A stretch of DNA of 52,139 nucleotides, from assembly GCA_027451345.1 (NCBI GenBank), contig DAIDJO010000130.1, forward strand, positions 1 to 52,139. The letters are read 5' to 3'. Position 1 is the stretch's first letter; each line of letters opens with the position of its first letter. A program made the position numbers and the translations under genes. Below, piece after piece: positions 40,856 through 48,512 of the stretch. Below the pieces are notes generated by a model. The model did no database searches, had not been told where the DNA came from, and worked only from the letters and a program-made list of their open reading frames with translations. The stretch is from Solirubrobacterales bacterium (GTDB lineage Bacteria; Actinomycetota; Thermoleophilia; Solirubrobacterales; Solirubrobacteraceae).

Positions 40856-41673
40856 GCTGGGACGGAGCGGCCGACCCGGACCCAGTCTCCGTTCCGGACG
40901 CCCAGCCGCGCCGCCGCGCTCGCGCGGTTGCAGGCCAGGGCGAGCTGGCCCGTGGCGTCCTCGAGCACGAGCAGTTCGTGCTCGCCGACGTCGACGAAGG
41001 TGCGGGCCCGCTTGGCCGGATGGCGCTCGCCGGCGGTGTCGGTGAGCGCCAGCACGTCGCCGAGGTCGACGCCGAGCCCGTCCAGGTCGGACGGGGCGGC
41101 GGCGAGTTGCACGTTCCCGAAGCGATCGACGCCGACGACGCGCGCGATCAGGTCGCCATCCTCCACGCGGGCGGCGACACGCTCGAGCCGGATGAGCGTC
41201 TCGGGATCGAGGGCGACGCCGGCCGACTCGACGGGTTCCCCCGCCGCGAGGTGCGCCGCCACCGGGGCGAAGATGTCGCGTCCGTGGAACGTGGCCGCGA
41301 GCGGCTCGAGCCGCCAGCGCGAGCCGGAGATCTCCGCGGCGGCGGTCGCGCCACCACCGAGCTCGATCGCAGGCCACAGCAACCCGTTGTCCGGTCCGAC
41401 CAGCCTGCGCCCATCGGCCAGCCGCACGGCCACGGCCCGCCGATCGCCGCCGACGCCGGGATCGACGACGCCGACGTGCACGCCGACCGGCAGGTACGGC
41501 AGCGCGTGCGCGAGCATGGCCGCGCCGGCCGCGACGTCCTGGGGCGGCACCCCATGGCTGAGGTCGATCACCCGCGCGTCGGGACAGATCCGCGCGATCA
41601 CCCCGTGCAGGACGCCGACGAACTCGTCGACGAGGCCGTAATCGGTGAGGAGCGTGACGACGGGTGCGGTCAC
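40852..41673 (-). CDS. S-adenosylmethionine hydrolase (SAM hydroxide adenosyltransferase, DUF62)
   Basis: 273 residues from GTG 41673, overlapping the CobA-HemD stop. The N-terminal domain starts with TLLTDYGLVDEFVGVLHGVI, DLSHGVPPQDV and VVDPGVGG; the C-terminal barrel has DRFGNVQLA. This is the SAM hydrolase/fluorinase-like family, whose usual members use water to split SAM into adenosine and methionine. Fluorinase-type halide binding residues cannot be judged by eye. It sits directly after a SAM-dependent methyltransferase gene and is tightly coupled to it. Whether it clears SAM or by-products for tetrapyrrole methylation is unknown. Confidence 0.92.
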   Translation of the reverse strand: MTAPVVTLLTDYGLVDEFVGVLHGVIARICPDARVIDLSHGVPPQDVAAGAAMLAHALPYLPVGVHVGVVDPGVGGDRRAVAVRLADGRRLVGPDNGLLWPAIELGGGATAAAEISGSRWRLEPLAATFHGRDIFAPVAAHLAAGEPVESAGVALDPETLIRLERVAARVEDGDLIARVVGVDRFGNVQLAAAPSDLDGLGVDLGDVLALTDTAGERHPAKRARTFVDVGEHELLVLEDATGQLALACNRASAAARLGVRNGDWVRVGRSVPA

Positions 41674-43154
41674 GTCCGCATGATCGCAGCCAACAGGCCG
41701 TTGATGTCGTGCTCCTCCGCCTCGACGTCCGGCTCCAGGCCGTGCGCGCGGAGCTCGTCGCTCGTGATCGGACCGATGCTCACCATGCGCGGCCGGGAGG
41801 GCCCGCGCGCCAGCCACGCCTCGACCCCGCCGACCGAGGCCAGGAAGTTCCGCACGGTCGAGGCGGACGTGAAGGTGATGAAGTCGGCCGCGGCGGCCGC
41901 GGCCGACTGCTCGGGCGTGAGCAGCTCGACGACGGTCTCATAGACCGCGAGCACGTCGACCTCGGCGCCGCGCTCCCGCAGCGCGTCGGGGACGACGTCC
42001 CGCGCCTCGCGGGCACGCGCCACGAGCGCGCGGGTGACCGGCACGTTCCCGAGCGCTTCCGCGAGCGCCTCGCCCACCGCCTTGGTGGGCACGACATCGG
42101 CGAGGATCCCGCGTTCCCGCAGGGCACGCGCCGTCGCGGGGCCGATCGCCGCCACCCGTGCCTCCGCCCGGGGCGGGAAGGCGCGGGAGTCGAGCCCCTC
42201 GGCCTCGAGCCGCTCGAACAGTGCCTCCACACCGTTCGGGCTCGTGAAGCAGATCAGGTCGTACTGGTGCAGCTCGGGCGCAGGACCGGGCAGCGTCTGC
42301 GTCCGGATCACCGGGGCGAGGATCACCTCCGCCCCGAGCCCGCGCAGCCGTTCCGCCAGCCGGGAGCCCCGCTCGCGGGCGCGGGTGACCGCGATCGTCA
42401 CGCCGTGCAGCGGTCGGCGCTGCAGCCAGGCGAGCCGGTCGTGGAGCTCGGCGACCGGGCCGAACACGGCGATGGCCGGCGCCTTGATCTGCTGCTCGGC
42501 GGCGAGCCGCGCGATCGTCTCGAGGGTGCCCTGCACCGACCGCTGTCCGGGCATGGTGCCGCGCTGGATGAGCGCGGCCGGCTCCTCGGCCGGGCGGCCG
42601 CCGGCGATCAGGCGCTCCGCGATGGCCTCGAGCTGGCGCACCCCCATGTAGACCACGAGGGTTCCCGGGAAGGCGGCGAGCGAGCGCCAGTCGAGCGCGG
42701 AGTCCGGCTTGGCGGGATCCTCGTGTCCGGTGAGGAAGGCGACCGCGCTCGCGGTGTCGCGATGGGTCACGGGGATCCCCGCGTACGCCGGCGCGGCGAT
42801 CCCCGCCGTGACGCCGGGCACCACCTCGACGGCGATGCCCGCGTCGATCAACGCCTCGACCTCCTCGCCGCCGCGCCCGAAGACGAACGGGTCGCCGCCC
42901 TTCAACCGGACGACCACCTCGGCGCTGCGGCCGTGTTCGATCAGCATCCGTGTGATCTCCTCCTGCGGCACCTGCTCGCCGCCGCCCTCCTTGCCGGCGT
43001 AGATCAGCTGCGCGTCGGGCCGGGCTCCGTCGAGCGCGGACTCCGGAATGAGCCGGTCGTAGACGATCACGTCCGCCTGGGCGATCAGCTGCAGCGATCG
43101 CGCGGTCATCAGCCCCGGGTCGCCGGGACCGGCGCCCACCAGGTGCACGGTCAT
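41670..43154 (-). CDS. cobA-hemD: Uroporphyrinogen-III C-methyltransferase/uroporphyrinogen-III synthase fusion
   Basis: 494 residues. N-terminal CobA/SUMT domain (about 1-240): VGAGPGDPGLMTARS, VVRLKGGDPFVFGRGGEE, VVPGVTAGIAAPAYAGIPVTHR, TLVVYMG and PAIAVFGPV are the expected methyltransferase motifs. C-terminal HemD domain (about 250-494): VTRARERGSRLAERLRGLG, LICFTSPNGVEALFERL, VAAIGPATARALRERG, DFITFTSASTVRNFL, and SIGPITSDELRAHG. The fusion makes precorrin-2 from the linear bilane in one polypeptide, linking heme and siroheme branches. ATG overlaps the hemC stop (ATGA) and the GTG of the next gene overlaps its own stop. Confidence 0.95.
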   Translation of the reverse strand: MTVHLVGAGPGDPGLMTARSLQLIAQADVIVYDRLIPESALDGARPDAQLIYAGKEGGGEQVPQEEITRMLIEHGRSAEVVVRLKGGDPFVFGRGGEEVEALIDAGIAVEVVPGVTAGIAAPAYAGIPVTHRDTASAVAFLTGHEDPAKPDSALDWRSLAAFPGTLVVYMGVRQLEAIAERLIAGGRPAEEPAALIQRGTMPGQRSVQGTLETIARLAAEQQIKAPAIAVFGPVAELHDRLAWLQRRPLHGVTIAVTRARERGSRLAERLRGLGAEVILAPVIRTQTLPGPAPELHQYDLICFTSPNGVEALFERLEAEGLDSRAFPPRAEARVAAIGPATARALRERGILADVVPTKAVGEALAEALGNVPVTRALVARAREARDVVPDALRERGAEVDVLAVYETVVELLTPEQSAAAAAADFITFTSASTVRNFLASVGGVEAWLARGPSRPRMVSIGPITSDELRAHGLEPDVEAEEHDINGLLAAIMRT

Positions 43155-44014
43155 GCCGCCGCCATCTCCTCGGCCCGCTGCAGGAGCTCGCCGGCCCCGG
43201 CGGCGAGCATCCGCTCGGCCACGGCCGCACCGACGGTGTCGGCGGGGCCGGTCAGTTCATCGCGGATCCAGTGCGAGCCGTCGGGCAGGCCGATCCAGCC
43301 GGTGAGCGTCACCTCCACCTCGGACACCGCCACGGCGCTCGCCCCGAGCGGTGTCGCGCAGGTGGCGTTCAGCTGACCGGCGAGCGCCCGCTCAGAGGTG
43401 ACGCAGCGCTCCGCGATCGGGTCGTTGATCGCCCGGGCGCGCTCGTCGCCGGCGCGAGCCTGGACCAGGAGCGCGCCCTGGCCGGGGGCGGGGACCAGGT
43501 CCAGGATCCCGCCGATCTCGCGCTCGCGGCCGAGGCGACGCAGCCCGGCGATGGCGAGCACGATGGCATCCGCCTCGTGCTCGGCCAGCTTGCGCAGCCG
43601 GGTGTCGACGTTGCCCCGCAGCTCGACGACCTCAATGTCCTCACGGAGCGCACGGATCTGGGCCGCGCGCCGCAACGAGCTCGTGCCGACGCGAGCGCCG
43701 GGTCGCAGCGACGCGATCTCCGCGCAGCCACACAGGGCGTCGCGCGGATCCTGGCGCTCGGGGATCGCCGCGACCCACGTGCCCTGCGCCAGCTCACCCG
43801 GGACGTCCTTGGCCGAGTGGACGGCGATGTCGATCTCGCCGTGCAGCAGCGCGGCCTCGAGCGTGGAGGTCCAGCGCGACTTATCGTTGCGAGCCTCGTC
43901 GCGGTCGCCCGAGGTGGAGACCGTGACGATCTGGACCTCCTCGCCGAGGGCGGCGGCGACGCTCCGAGCCTGCGTGAGCGCCAGCGCGCTGCCGCGCGTC
44001 CCCAGCCGGATCAC
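43151..44014 (-). CDS. hemC: Porphobilinogen deaminase
   Basis: 287 residues from GTG 44014, overlapping the hemA stop (GTGA). Polymerises four porphobilinogen units into hydroxymethylbilane. RLGTRGSALALTQA at the N-terminus, catalytic Asp70 in VHSAKDVP, the Arg-rich loops GTSSLRRAAQIRA and RGNVDTRLRKL, and the cofactor-carrying Cys219 in NATCATPLGA are all present. Normal length and complete. Middle of the translationally coupled tetrapyrrole block. Confidence 0.97.
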   Translation of the reverse strand: MIRLGTRGSALALTQARSVAAALGEEVQIVTVSTSGDRDEARNDKSRWTSTLEAALLHGEIDIAVHSAKDVPGELAQGTWVAAIPERQDPRDALCGCAEIASLRPGARVGTSSLRRAAQIRALREDIEVVELRGNVDTRLRKLAEHEADAIVLAIAGLRRLGREREIGGILDLVPAPGQGALLVQARAGDERARAINDPIAERCVTSERALAGQLNATCATPLGASAVAVSEVEVTLTGWIGLPDGSHWIRDELTGPADTVGAAVAERMLAAGAGELLQRAEEMAAA

Positions 44015-45399
44015 CGCGTCCGATCCGCCGCTGCGTCGCGATCGGTGGCCGAGGCGCCGCGGCGCTCGGGGAGACGACGGATCGCCGCGAGGTCCTCCGG
44101 GGCCACCGGCGCTTCCCGCAGCGCCGCCCCGTCGTCGACGTTCAGGCCGAAGAGCTCCTGCACGAGCGCCATGCGGGCGTGGACACGGTCATCCCGGAGC
44201 TCCTTGATCCGCAGCGTCGGGTGATGCAGGAGACGGTTGACGATCGCGCGGGCGACCGCCTGCACCCGCTCGAGGTCCTGCTCGGAGGCGCTCTCCCACC
44301 GGCCCTCGTTCTCCGCGAGGACCTGCGCGATGATGTCCGACGCCTGGCTGCGCAGCGCCGCGAGCGTCGGCATCACCTCGAGCGACCCGAGCCAGGTGGC
44401 GAAGTGCTGGATCTCCTCCTCGACGATCCCATCGGCCTTGCGGGCCTCGCTGCGCCGCACCCGTCGGTTGCGCGCGACCACCGCCTCGAGGTCGTCCACA
44501 TCGAACAGCGAGACGCCCTCCACCCGAGCGCAATCCGCCTCGACATCCCGCGGCACGGCCAGGTCGATGATCAGCAGCGGCCGCAGGTCGCGTTGGATCT
44601 GCACCTCCTGGAGCGCCTCCACCTCGATCAGCAGGTGGGGCGAGGAGGTGGCCGAGATCACCACGTCGGCCGCGATCAGCGTCTCGGGCAGCTCGTCGAA
44701 GGTGACGCTGTGCGCGTCGAAGCGCTGCGCCAGGCTCACCGCCCGGTCCCGCCGCCGCGTCGCCACGAAGATCAGCTCGGCGCCGCCGTCGGCCACGGCG
44801 CGGGCGGCCAGCTCGCTCGTCTCGCCGGTCCCGACGATCACGACACGGCGGCCGGCGATCTCGGAGAACACCTCCCGGACGAGCATCGCGGAGACCGCGG
44901 GGAGGCTGACGTGGCCGGCCCCGATCGCCGTCTCGGTGCGCACCCGCTTGCCGGTGGCGAGCGCAGCCTTGAACAGGTGGTTGGTGAGCGGTCCGGTCGT
45001 CTCCCGCTCGAGCGCGGCGTCGTAGGCGCGCCGCACCTGGCCCTGGATCTGGTCCTCGCCGACGATCATCGACTCGAGCCCGGCGCTGACGCGGTACAGG
45101 TGCCGGGCGGCCTCGCAGTTGCGATGCGAGTAGATCGCCGGCGCCAGGGCGGTCGGCTGGATGTTGGCCTGTCGCGCGAGCATGCCGAGGACCGTGCTCT
45201 CGGCCTCGACCGGGTCATCCACGACGAGGTACAGCTCGGTGCGGTTGCACGTCGAGAGGGCCACGACCTCGCGGATCTCCGGAACGCCGTGCAGGTCGCG
45301 CACGAACTCCACCGCCCGCGCGTCGGTCAGGGCGAGCCGCTCGCGCACCTCCACCGGCGCGGTCTTGTGCGAGACCCCGACGGCGAGCAGCTCGGTCAC
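44011..45399 (-). CDS. hemA: Glutamyl-tRNA reductase
   Basis: 462 residues from GTG 45399, overlapping the CcmD-like stop (GTGA). First committed step of tetrapyrrole synthesis by the C5 pathway: reduces glutamyl-tRNA to glutamate-1-semialdehyde. GVSHKTAPVEVRE (8-20), catalytic Cys51 in LSTCNRTELY, GLESMIVGEDQIQGQVRRAY, the NADPH motif VIVGTGETSELAARA and the C-terminal dimerisation helix region are all visible. A tail of about 60 residues (REAPVAPEDLAAIRRLPE and on) is longer than average. Glutamate-1-semialdehyde aminotransferase and HemB are not in the window. Confidence 0.97.
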   Translation of the reverse strand: MTELLAVGVSHKTAPVEVRERLALTDARAVEFVRDLHGVPEIREVVALSTCNRTELYLVVDDPVEAESTVLGMLARQANIQPTALAPAIYSHRNCEAARHLYRVSAGLESMIVGEDQIQGQVRRAYDAALERETTGPLTNHLFKAALATGKRVRTETAIGAGHVSLPAVSAMLVREVFSEIAGRRVVIVGTGETSELAARAVADGGAELIFVATRRRDRAVSLAQRFDAHSVTFDELPETLIAADVVISATSSPHLLIEVEALQEVQIQRDLRPLLIIDLAVPRDVEADCARVEGVSLFDVDDLEAVVARNRRVRRSEARKADGIVEEEIQHFATWLGSLEVMPTLAALRSQASDIIAQVLAENEGRWESASEQDLERVQAVARAIVNRLLHHPTLRIKELRDDRVHARMALVQELFGLNVDDGAALREAPVAPEDLAAIRRLPERRGASATDRDAAADRTR

Positions 45400-45659
45400 G
45401 CGACCCGCTCCGACTCGGCCCGGGGCTCCTCGACCGGCGTCTCGGCGGCCCGGGACTCCTCGACCGGCGTCTCGGCGGCCCGGCGCTGCTCGAGCTGAGC
45501 CCGCAGATCGCGGAGCTCCCGCCCGTTGGCGATCAGCCGGCGCGCCATGATGCCGACGTACACCAGGACGATGAGCAGGAAGACGATGTAGGCCGCGGCG
45601 ACGTACGGCCCCGCCGTGTGCAGGGGCAGCGCCGGTGCCACGGCCAGGATCCCGGTCAT
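45396..45659 (-). CDS. Small CcmD-like membrane protein
   Basis: 87 residues. A single transmembrane helix (YIVFLLIVLVYVGIMA, about 24-39) is followed by a basic/acidic helix (RRLIANGRELRDLRAQLEQRR), the usual layout of CcmD, the small factor of the CcmABCD heme-handling complex. Position between ccmC (four-base overlap) and hemA supports the assignment. The C-terminus is a 10-residue tandem duplication (RAAETPVEES then RAAETPVEEP) matching a 30-bp repeat in the DNA. Sequence is too short for a firm family call; context carries most of the weight. Confidence 0.7.
   Translation of the reverse strand: MTGILAVAPALPLHTAGPYVAAAYIVFLLIVLVYVGIMARRLIANGRELRDLRAQLEQRRAAETPVEESRAAETPVEEPRAESERVA
45426..45485 (-). 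repeat. 30-bp tandem duplication in the CcmD-like gene
   Basis: Bases 45426-45455 and 45456-45485 are identical except for two bases at the end of the unit. The duplication is in frame and adds a second RAAETPVEE segment to the protein C-terminus. Low divergence points to a recent event. Confidence 0.85.
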
Positions 45660-46384
45660 GAGGGCGACGCGGTCCGGCCGAGCGGTCTGACCGCGTCCTC
45701 ACCGAGGAGGGCGCGACGCAGGCGGCGGGTCTCGATGCGCATCTCCTTGGACGCCATCTCGTACTTCATCAGGGTCGCGAACAGCAGCGCGACGCCGAGC
45801 AGCGAGAGGTAGAAGGTGAGCTTCATCGACCCGGGCAGGGCACCCCCCTGGAGATTGAGGATGCGCGGGTGCACGTAGGCGACCGAGAGCCGCACGACGA
45901 TGAAGTTGATCGGGACGAACGCTCCGGCCACCACCGCGAACACCGCCGCGTAGCGCGCCTGGCGCTCCGGGTCCTCGATCGAGAAGCGCAGCGGCTGGTA
46001 GGTGCAGAAGAGCAGGATGACGATCAGGTAGGAGACGAGCGTCGGCTCCGACCACAGCCACCAATGGCCCCACGACGCCTTGGCCCAGATCGAGCCGGCG
46101 ATGATCCCGCCGACGGAGAAGATGAGCGACATGTGGATCGCGCAGTACGAGCGCATGTCCCACACCCGCTTGCCGGTGCGCAGGTAGCCGATCCCGAACA
46201 CCCCGCCGAGGCAGTACCCGACGAGCGAGACGATGGCCAGCGGCACGTGGATGTAGAAGATCTTCTGGACGAACCCCTGATTGGCGTCCAGGGGGGCGTA
46301 GAAGAAGACGAGCACGAGCGCCGCCGTCACCGTCACGGCGGTGGCGATCGTGAGCCCGAGCAGATGCCGAACGTGAGTGGTCAT
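45656..46384 (-). CDS. ccmC: Cytochrome c biogenesis protein CcmC (heme handling)
   Basis: 242 residues, six transmembrane helices. Heme is bound through the tryptophan-rich segment GHWWLWSEPTLVSYLI (the WWD-type motif, here with Glu-Pro after WWLW) and flanking histidines (KIFYIHVPLAI and AYVHPRIL). Part of system I cytochrome c maturation; binds heme at the outer face for CcmE. Overlaps the CcmD-like gene by four bases and follows ccmB by 15. The C-terminal tail (SKEMRIETRRLRRALLGEDAVRP) is basic and somewhat extended. CcmE and CcmF are not in the window. Confidence 0.92.
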   Translation of the reverse strand: MTTHVRHLLGLTIATAVTVTAALVLVFFYAPLDANQGFVQKIFYIHVPLAIVSLVGYCLGGVFGIGYLRTGKRVWDMRSYCAIHMSLIFSVGGIIAGSIWAKASWGHWWLWSEPTLVSYLIVILLFCTYQPLRFSIEDPERQARYAAVFAVVAGAFVPINFIVVRLSVAYVHPRILNLQGGALPGSMKLTFYLSLLGVALLFATLMKYEMASKEMRIETRRLRRALLGEDAVRPLGRTASPS

Positions 46385-46399
46385 ACGATCCGTCAGCGC

Positions 46400-47071
46400 T
46401 CACTCCTCGAGCAGGAAGTCGAACAGACCGACGGCGAGGAGCGCGTTCACCAGATCATAGAGCGCGAGCACGGCCAGCCACTTGGCCGGCGGCGAGCCGC
46501 CGGCGCCCGGCACGAGCAGCGGCGCCAGGCCACGGGCGGTCGCGATCAGCGCCGGCAGCAGGAGCGGGAGCCCGAGGATCGGTCCGATCAGGTCGCGCGC
46601 CCTGGTGTGCACGGCGATGGCGGAGACGAACGTGCCGATCACCGCCACCCCGAGGTCGGCCAGGGCGAGGAACAGCAGGACCGCGGGCAGCGAGCTCCCG
46701 AGGCTCGGCGGCGCGAGCAGCAGGGCGAAGGCCGGCAGCGCGACGACCTCCGTCGCGACCAGGAAGAGGAAGAGCGCCCCCGTCTTGGCGAAGAACATCG
46801 CGGTGCGATCGACCGGCGCGAGCAGGAAGGCGTCGAAGCCGCCCTGCTCCCGCTCGGCGACGAACAGGCGATTGATGGCGAGCATCCCGGCGAACAGCAG
46901 CGTGACCGTGAGCACCCCCGCGGCGAGCTGGCCGCGGAGCGTGTCGCGGCCCAGCCCGAAATGGAAGATGACGAACGTGGTGATCGCCAGCAGCCACATC
47001 GACGGGACCGTCTCGAGGGTGCGCAGCTCGACCCGCAGGTCCTTGCGCAGGATCGTCGCGGCCGTCCTCAC
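46400..47071 (-). CDS. ccmB: Heme exporter/cytochrome c maturation permease CcmB
   Basis: 223 residues, six predicted helices. LRKDLRVELRTLETVPSM at the N-terminus and the following TTFVIFHFGLG, then NRLFVAEREQGGFDAFLLAPVDRTAMFFAK, are characteristic of CcmB. It is the membrane half of the CcmAB ATPase that releases holo-CcmE. GTG start overlaps the ccmA stop (GTGA), a strong sign of stoichiometric production. Followed by ccmC after 15 bases. Confidence 0.93.
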   Translation of the reverse strand: MRTAATILRKDLRVELRTLETVPSMWLLAITTFVIFHFGLGRDTLRGQLAAGVLTVTLLFAGMLAINRLFVAEREQGGFDAFLLAPVDRTAMFFAKTGALFLFLVATEVVALPAFALLLAPPSLGSSLPAVLLFLALADLGVAVIGTFVSAIAVHTRARDLIGPILGLPLLLPALIATARGLAPLLVPGAGGSPPAKWLAVLALYDLVNALLAVGLFDFLLEE

Positions 47072-47754
47072 CGGTACAGGCTCCCGAGCGTCGCCTCGTC
47101 GAGCCCGGCCGGGGGCCCGACGTAGACGGCCCGCCCACCGGAGAGGCCGAGCACGAGGGCGGCCTCGGCGAGCGCCGCGGACGGATCGTGGCTGGTGAGC
47201 ACCCGCGTGACACCGGAGGCTCGGCCGATGAGCGGCTCGACGAGCTCCTCGGCGGCGGGGTCGAGGTTCGAGCGCGGCTCGTCGAGCAGGAGGAGCTCCG
47301 GCCGGTGCAGCACGGCGCGCGCGACGGTCAGCCGCTGGACCATGCCTCGGCTGAGGGCCCGCACCGGGTCATCGGCCCGCTCCTGCATCCCCACCGCCAG
47401 GAGCACCTCCTGCACGCGCTCTGGCTGCACCCGGTGCAGGCGCGCGTGGTAGACGAGGTTCTCGCGCCCGGTGAGGTCCCGATACAGCAGCGGCTCGTGG
47501 CCGAGCAGCCCGACACGGCCACGGACCTTCCAGCCCTCCCGGGGGAGCGGCTCGCCGAAGAGCCGGACGGTGCCCGCGTGGGGCCGCAAGAGGGTGGCGA
47601 GGATGCGCAGGAGGGTCGACTTGCCCGCGCCGTTGCGGCCCAGGACGGCCAGCGTCTGACCGCGAGCGAGCCGCAGCGACACCTCCCGCAGCACGGTGCG
47701 CTCCCCGAAATGGCGGGTCAGGCCCTCAAGTTCGATGACGTTGGTGTCGTCCAT
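47068..47754 (-). CDS. ccmA: Cytochrome c maturation ABC ATPase CcmA
   Basis: 228 residues from ATG 47754. Walker A GRNGAGKS, Q-loop region LLGHEPLLYRDLTG, signature LSRGMVQR, Walker B LLLLDEPRSNLDP, H-loop TSHDP. The ALSRGMVQRL signature and the short length match CcmA. Its start lies 29 bases inside the mogA gene, on the same strand, so it is translated from a site within that coding region (GGGAAG ends just before the ATG). First of the ccm genes in this operon. Confidence 0.92.
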   Translation of the reverse strand: MDDTNVIELEGLTRHFGERTVLREVSLRLARGQTLAVLGRNGAGKSTLLRILATLLRPHAGTVRLFGEPLPREGWKVRGRVGLLGHEPLLYRDLTGRENLVYHARLHRVQPERVQEVLLAVGMQERADDPVRALSRGMVQRLTVARAVLHRPELLLLDEPRSNLDPAAEELVEPLIGRASGVTRVLTSHDPSAALAEAALVLGLSGGRAVYVGPPAGLDEATLGSLYR

Positions 47755-48217
47755 CTTCCCGGTGCAGTGTCGCAACCGCGTGCTTGAGCACCGGTTCCAC
47801 CACGGGGAAGAGCTGTCCGATCGACCGGGGGCTTCCCGGGAAGTTGATGATCAGCGAGCTGCCGGCGACGCCCGTCACGGCCCGTGAGAGCATCGACATC
47901 GGCGTGTACCGCAGCGACTCGGCTCGCATCGCCTCGGCCAGGCCCGGCACCTCGCGCTCGATCACGGCGCTGGTCGCCTCGGGGGTGACGTCATCCGGGG
48001 TCAGGCCGGTGCCGCCGGTGGTGAGGATCAGCTCGACGCCCTCCCGCACCCGAGCCCGGAGCCACGCCTCGATGGCGGCGCGATCGTCCGGCAGCACGTC
48101 GTGCGCCAGCACCTCGGCCCCGGCTCGGACGGCCGCCTCGGCGAGCGCTGGGCCGGAGCGGTCCTCCGCGTCGCCCGCGGCGGTGGTGGTCGAGATGGTG
48201 AGGATCGCCGCGCGCAT
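47726..48217 (-). CDS. mogA: Molybdopterin adenylyltransferase (MogA/MoaB-like)
   Basis: 163 residues from ATG 48217. MoCF_biosynth fold: AAILTISTT at the N-terminus, LILTTGGTGLTPDDVTPEAT (the GGTG loop that binds molybdopterin) and SLIINFPGSPRSIGQ (PGSP loop). Adenylates molybdopterin before molybdenum insertion, or is the MoaB paralogue. It overlaps ccmA by 29 bases and probably heads the cytochrome/heme operon. Upstream is the 295-base gap with repeated TGGCAA/TTGCCA boxes. A second molybdopterin gene (moaC) is 2.7 kb upstream on the same strand. Confidence 0.9.
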   Translation of the reverse strand: MRAAILTISTTTAAGDAEDRSGPALAEAAVRAGAEVLAHDVLPDDRAAIEAWLRARVREGVELILTTGGTGLTPDDVTPEATSAVIEREVPGLAEAMRAESLRYTPMSMLSRAVTGVAGSSLIINFPGSPRSIGQLFPVVEPVLKHAVATLHREDGRHQRHRT

Positions 48218-48512
48218 GCTGGGGCGAGCGTATCTCCAGGCGACCCGACGCGCCCGCCGGAAGGCGCCCGACCGGGCGGGGATCGGCGGTCGCGATCCGC
48301 GCGGACGCGACCGGACCTGTCCGATGTGGCAATCCACCACGGGCTCCGGCCAACTTGCCACCCAGGCGCTGCTCTGCGTGCCTTCTGTGGCAATGTGCCG
48401 CGGCGGGCGGTGATTTGCCACATCCGACAGGTCACCGGGGCCGGGCAGACGGCTCACCCGGGGCGGGCTGACCGCTCAGCGGCGCCGGTCGGCTGACACG
48501 TCGCCGGAGCGC
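48218..48512. other. 295-base intergenic region with four TGGCAA/TTGCCA boxes
   Basis: Between mogA and the SDR gene. Four boxes related to TGTGGCAA alternate in orientation: TGTGGCAA (48325-48332), CTTGCCAC (about 48353-48360), TGTGGCAA (about 48386-48393) and TTGCCACA (48415-48422). The outermost pair extends to 17-base arms (48316-48332 against 48415-48431) with one mismatch. No reading frame of note lies here. It could be the mogA promoter/operator region, a folded RNA leader, or a small RNA. No -10/-35 pair is convincing. Confidence 0.55.

Noticed and set aside
40852-41673. Fluorinase or chlorinase for halometabolite synthesis
   Set aside because: The family is shared, but nothing else of a halometabolite pathway is nearby and the residues that bind halide could not be confirmed; SAM hydrolase is the common member.
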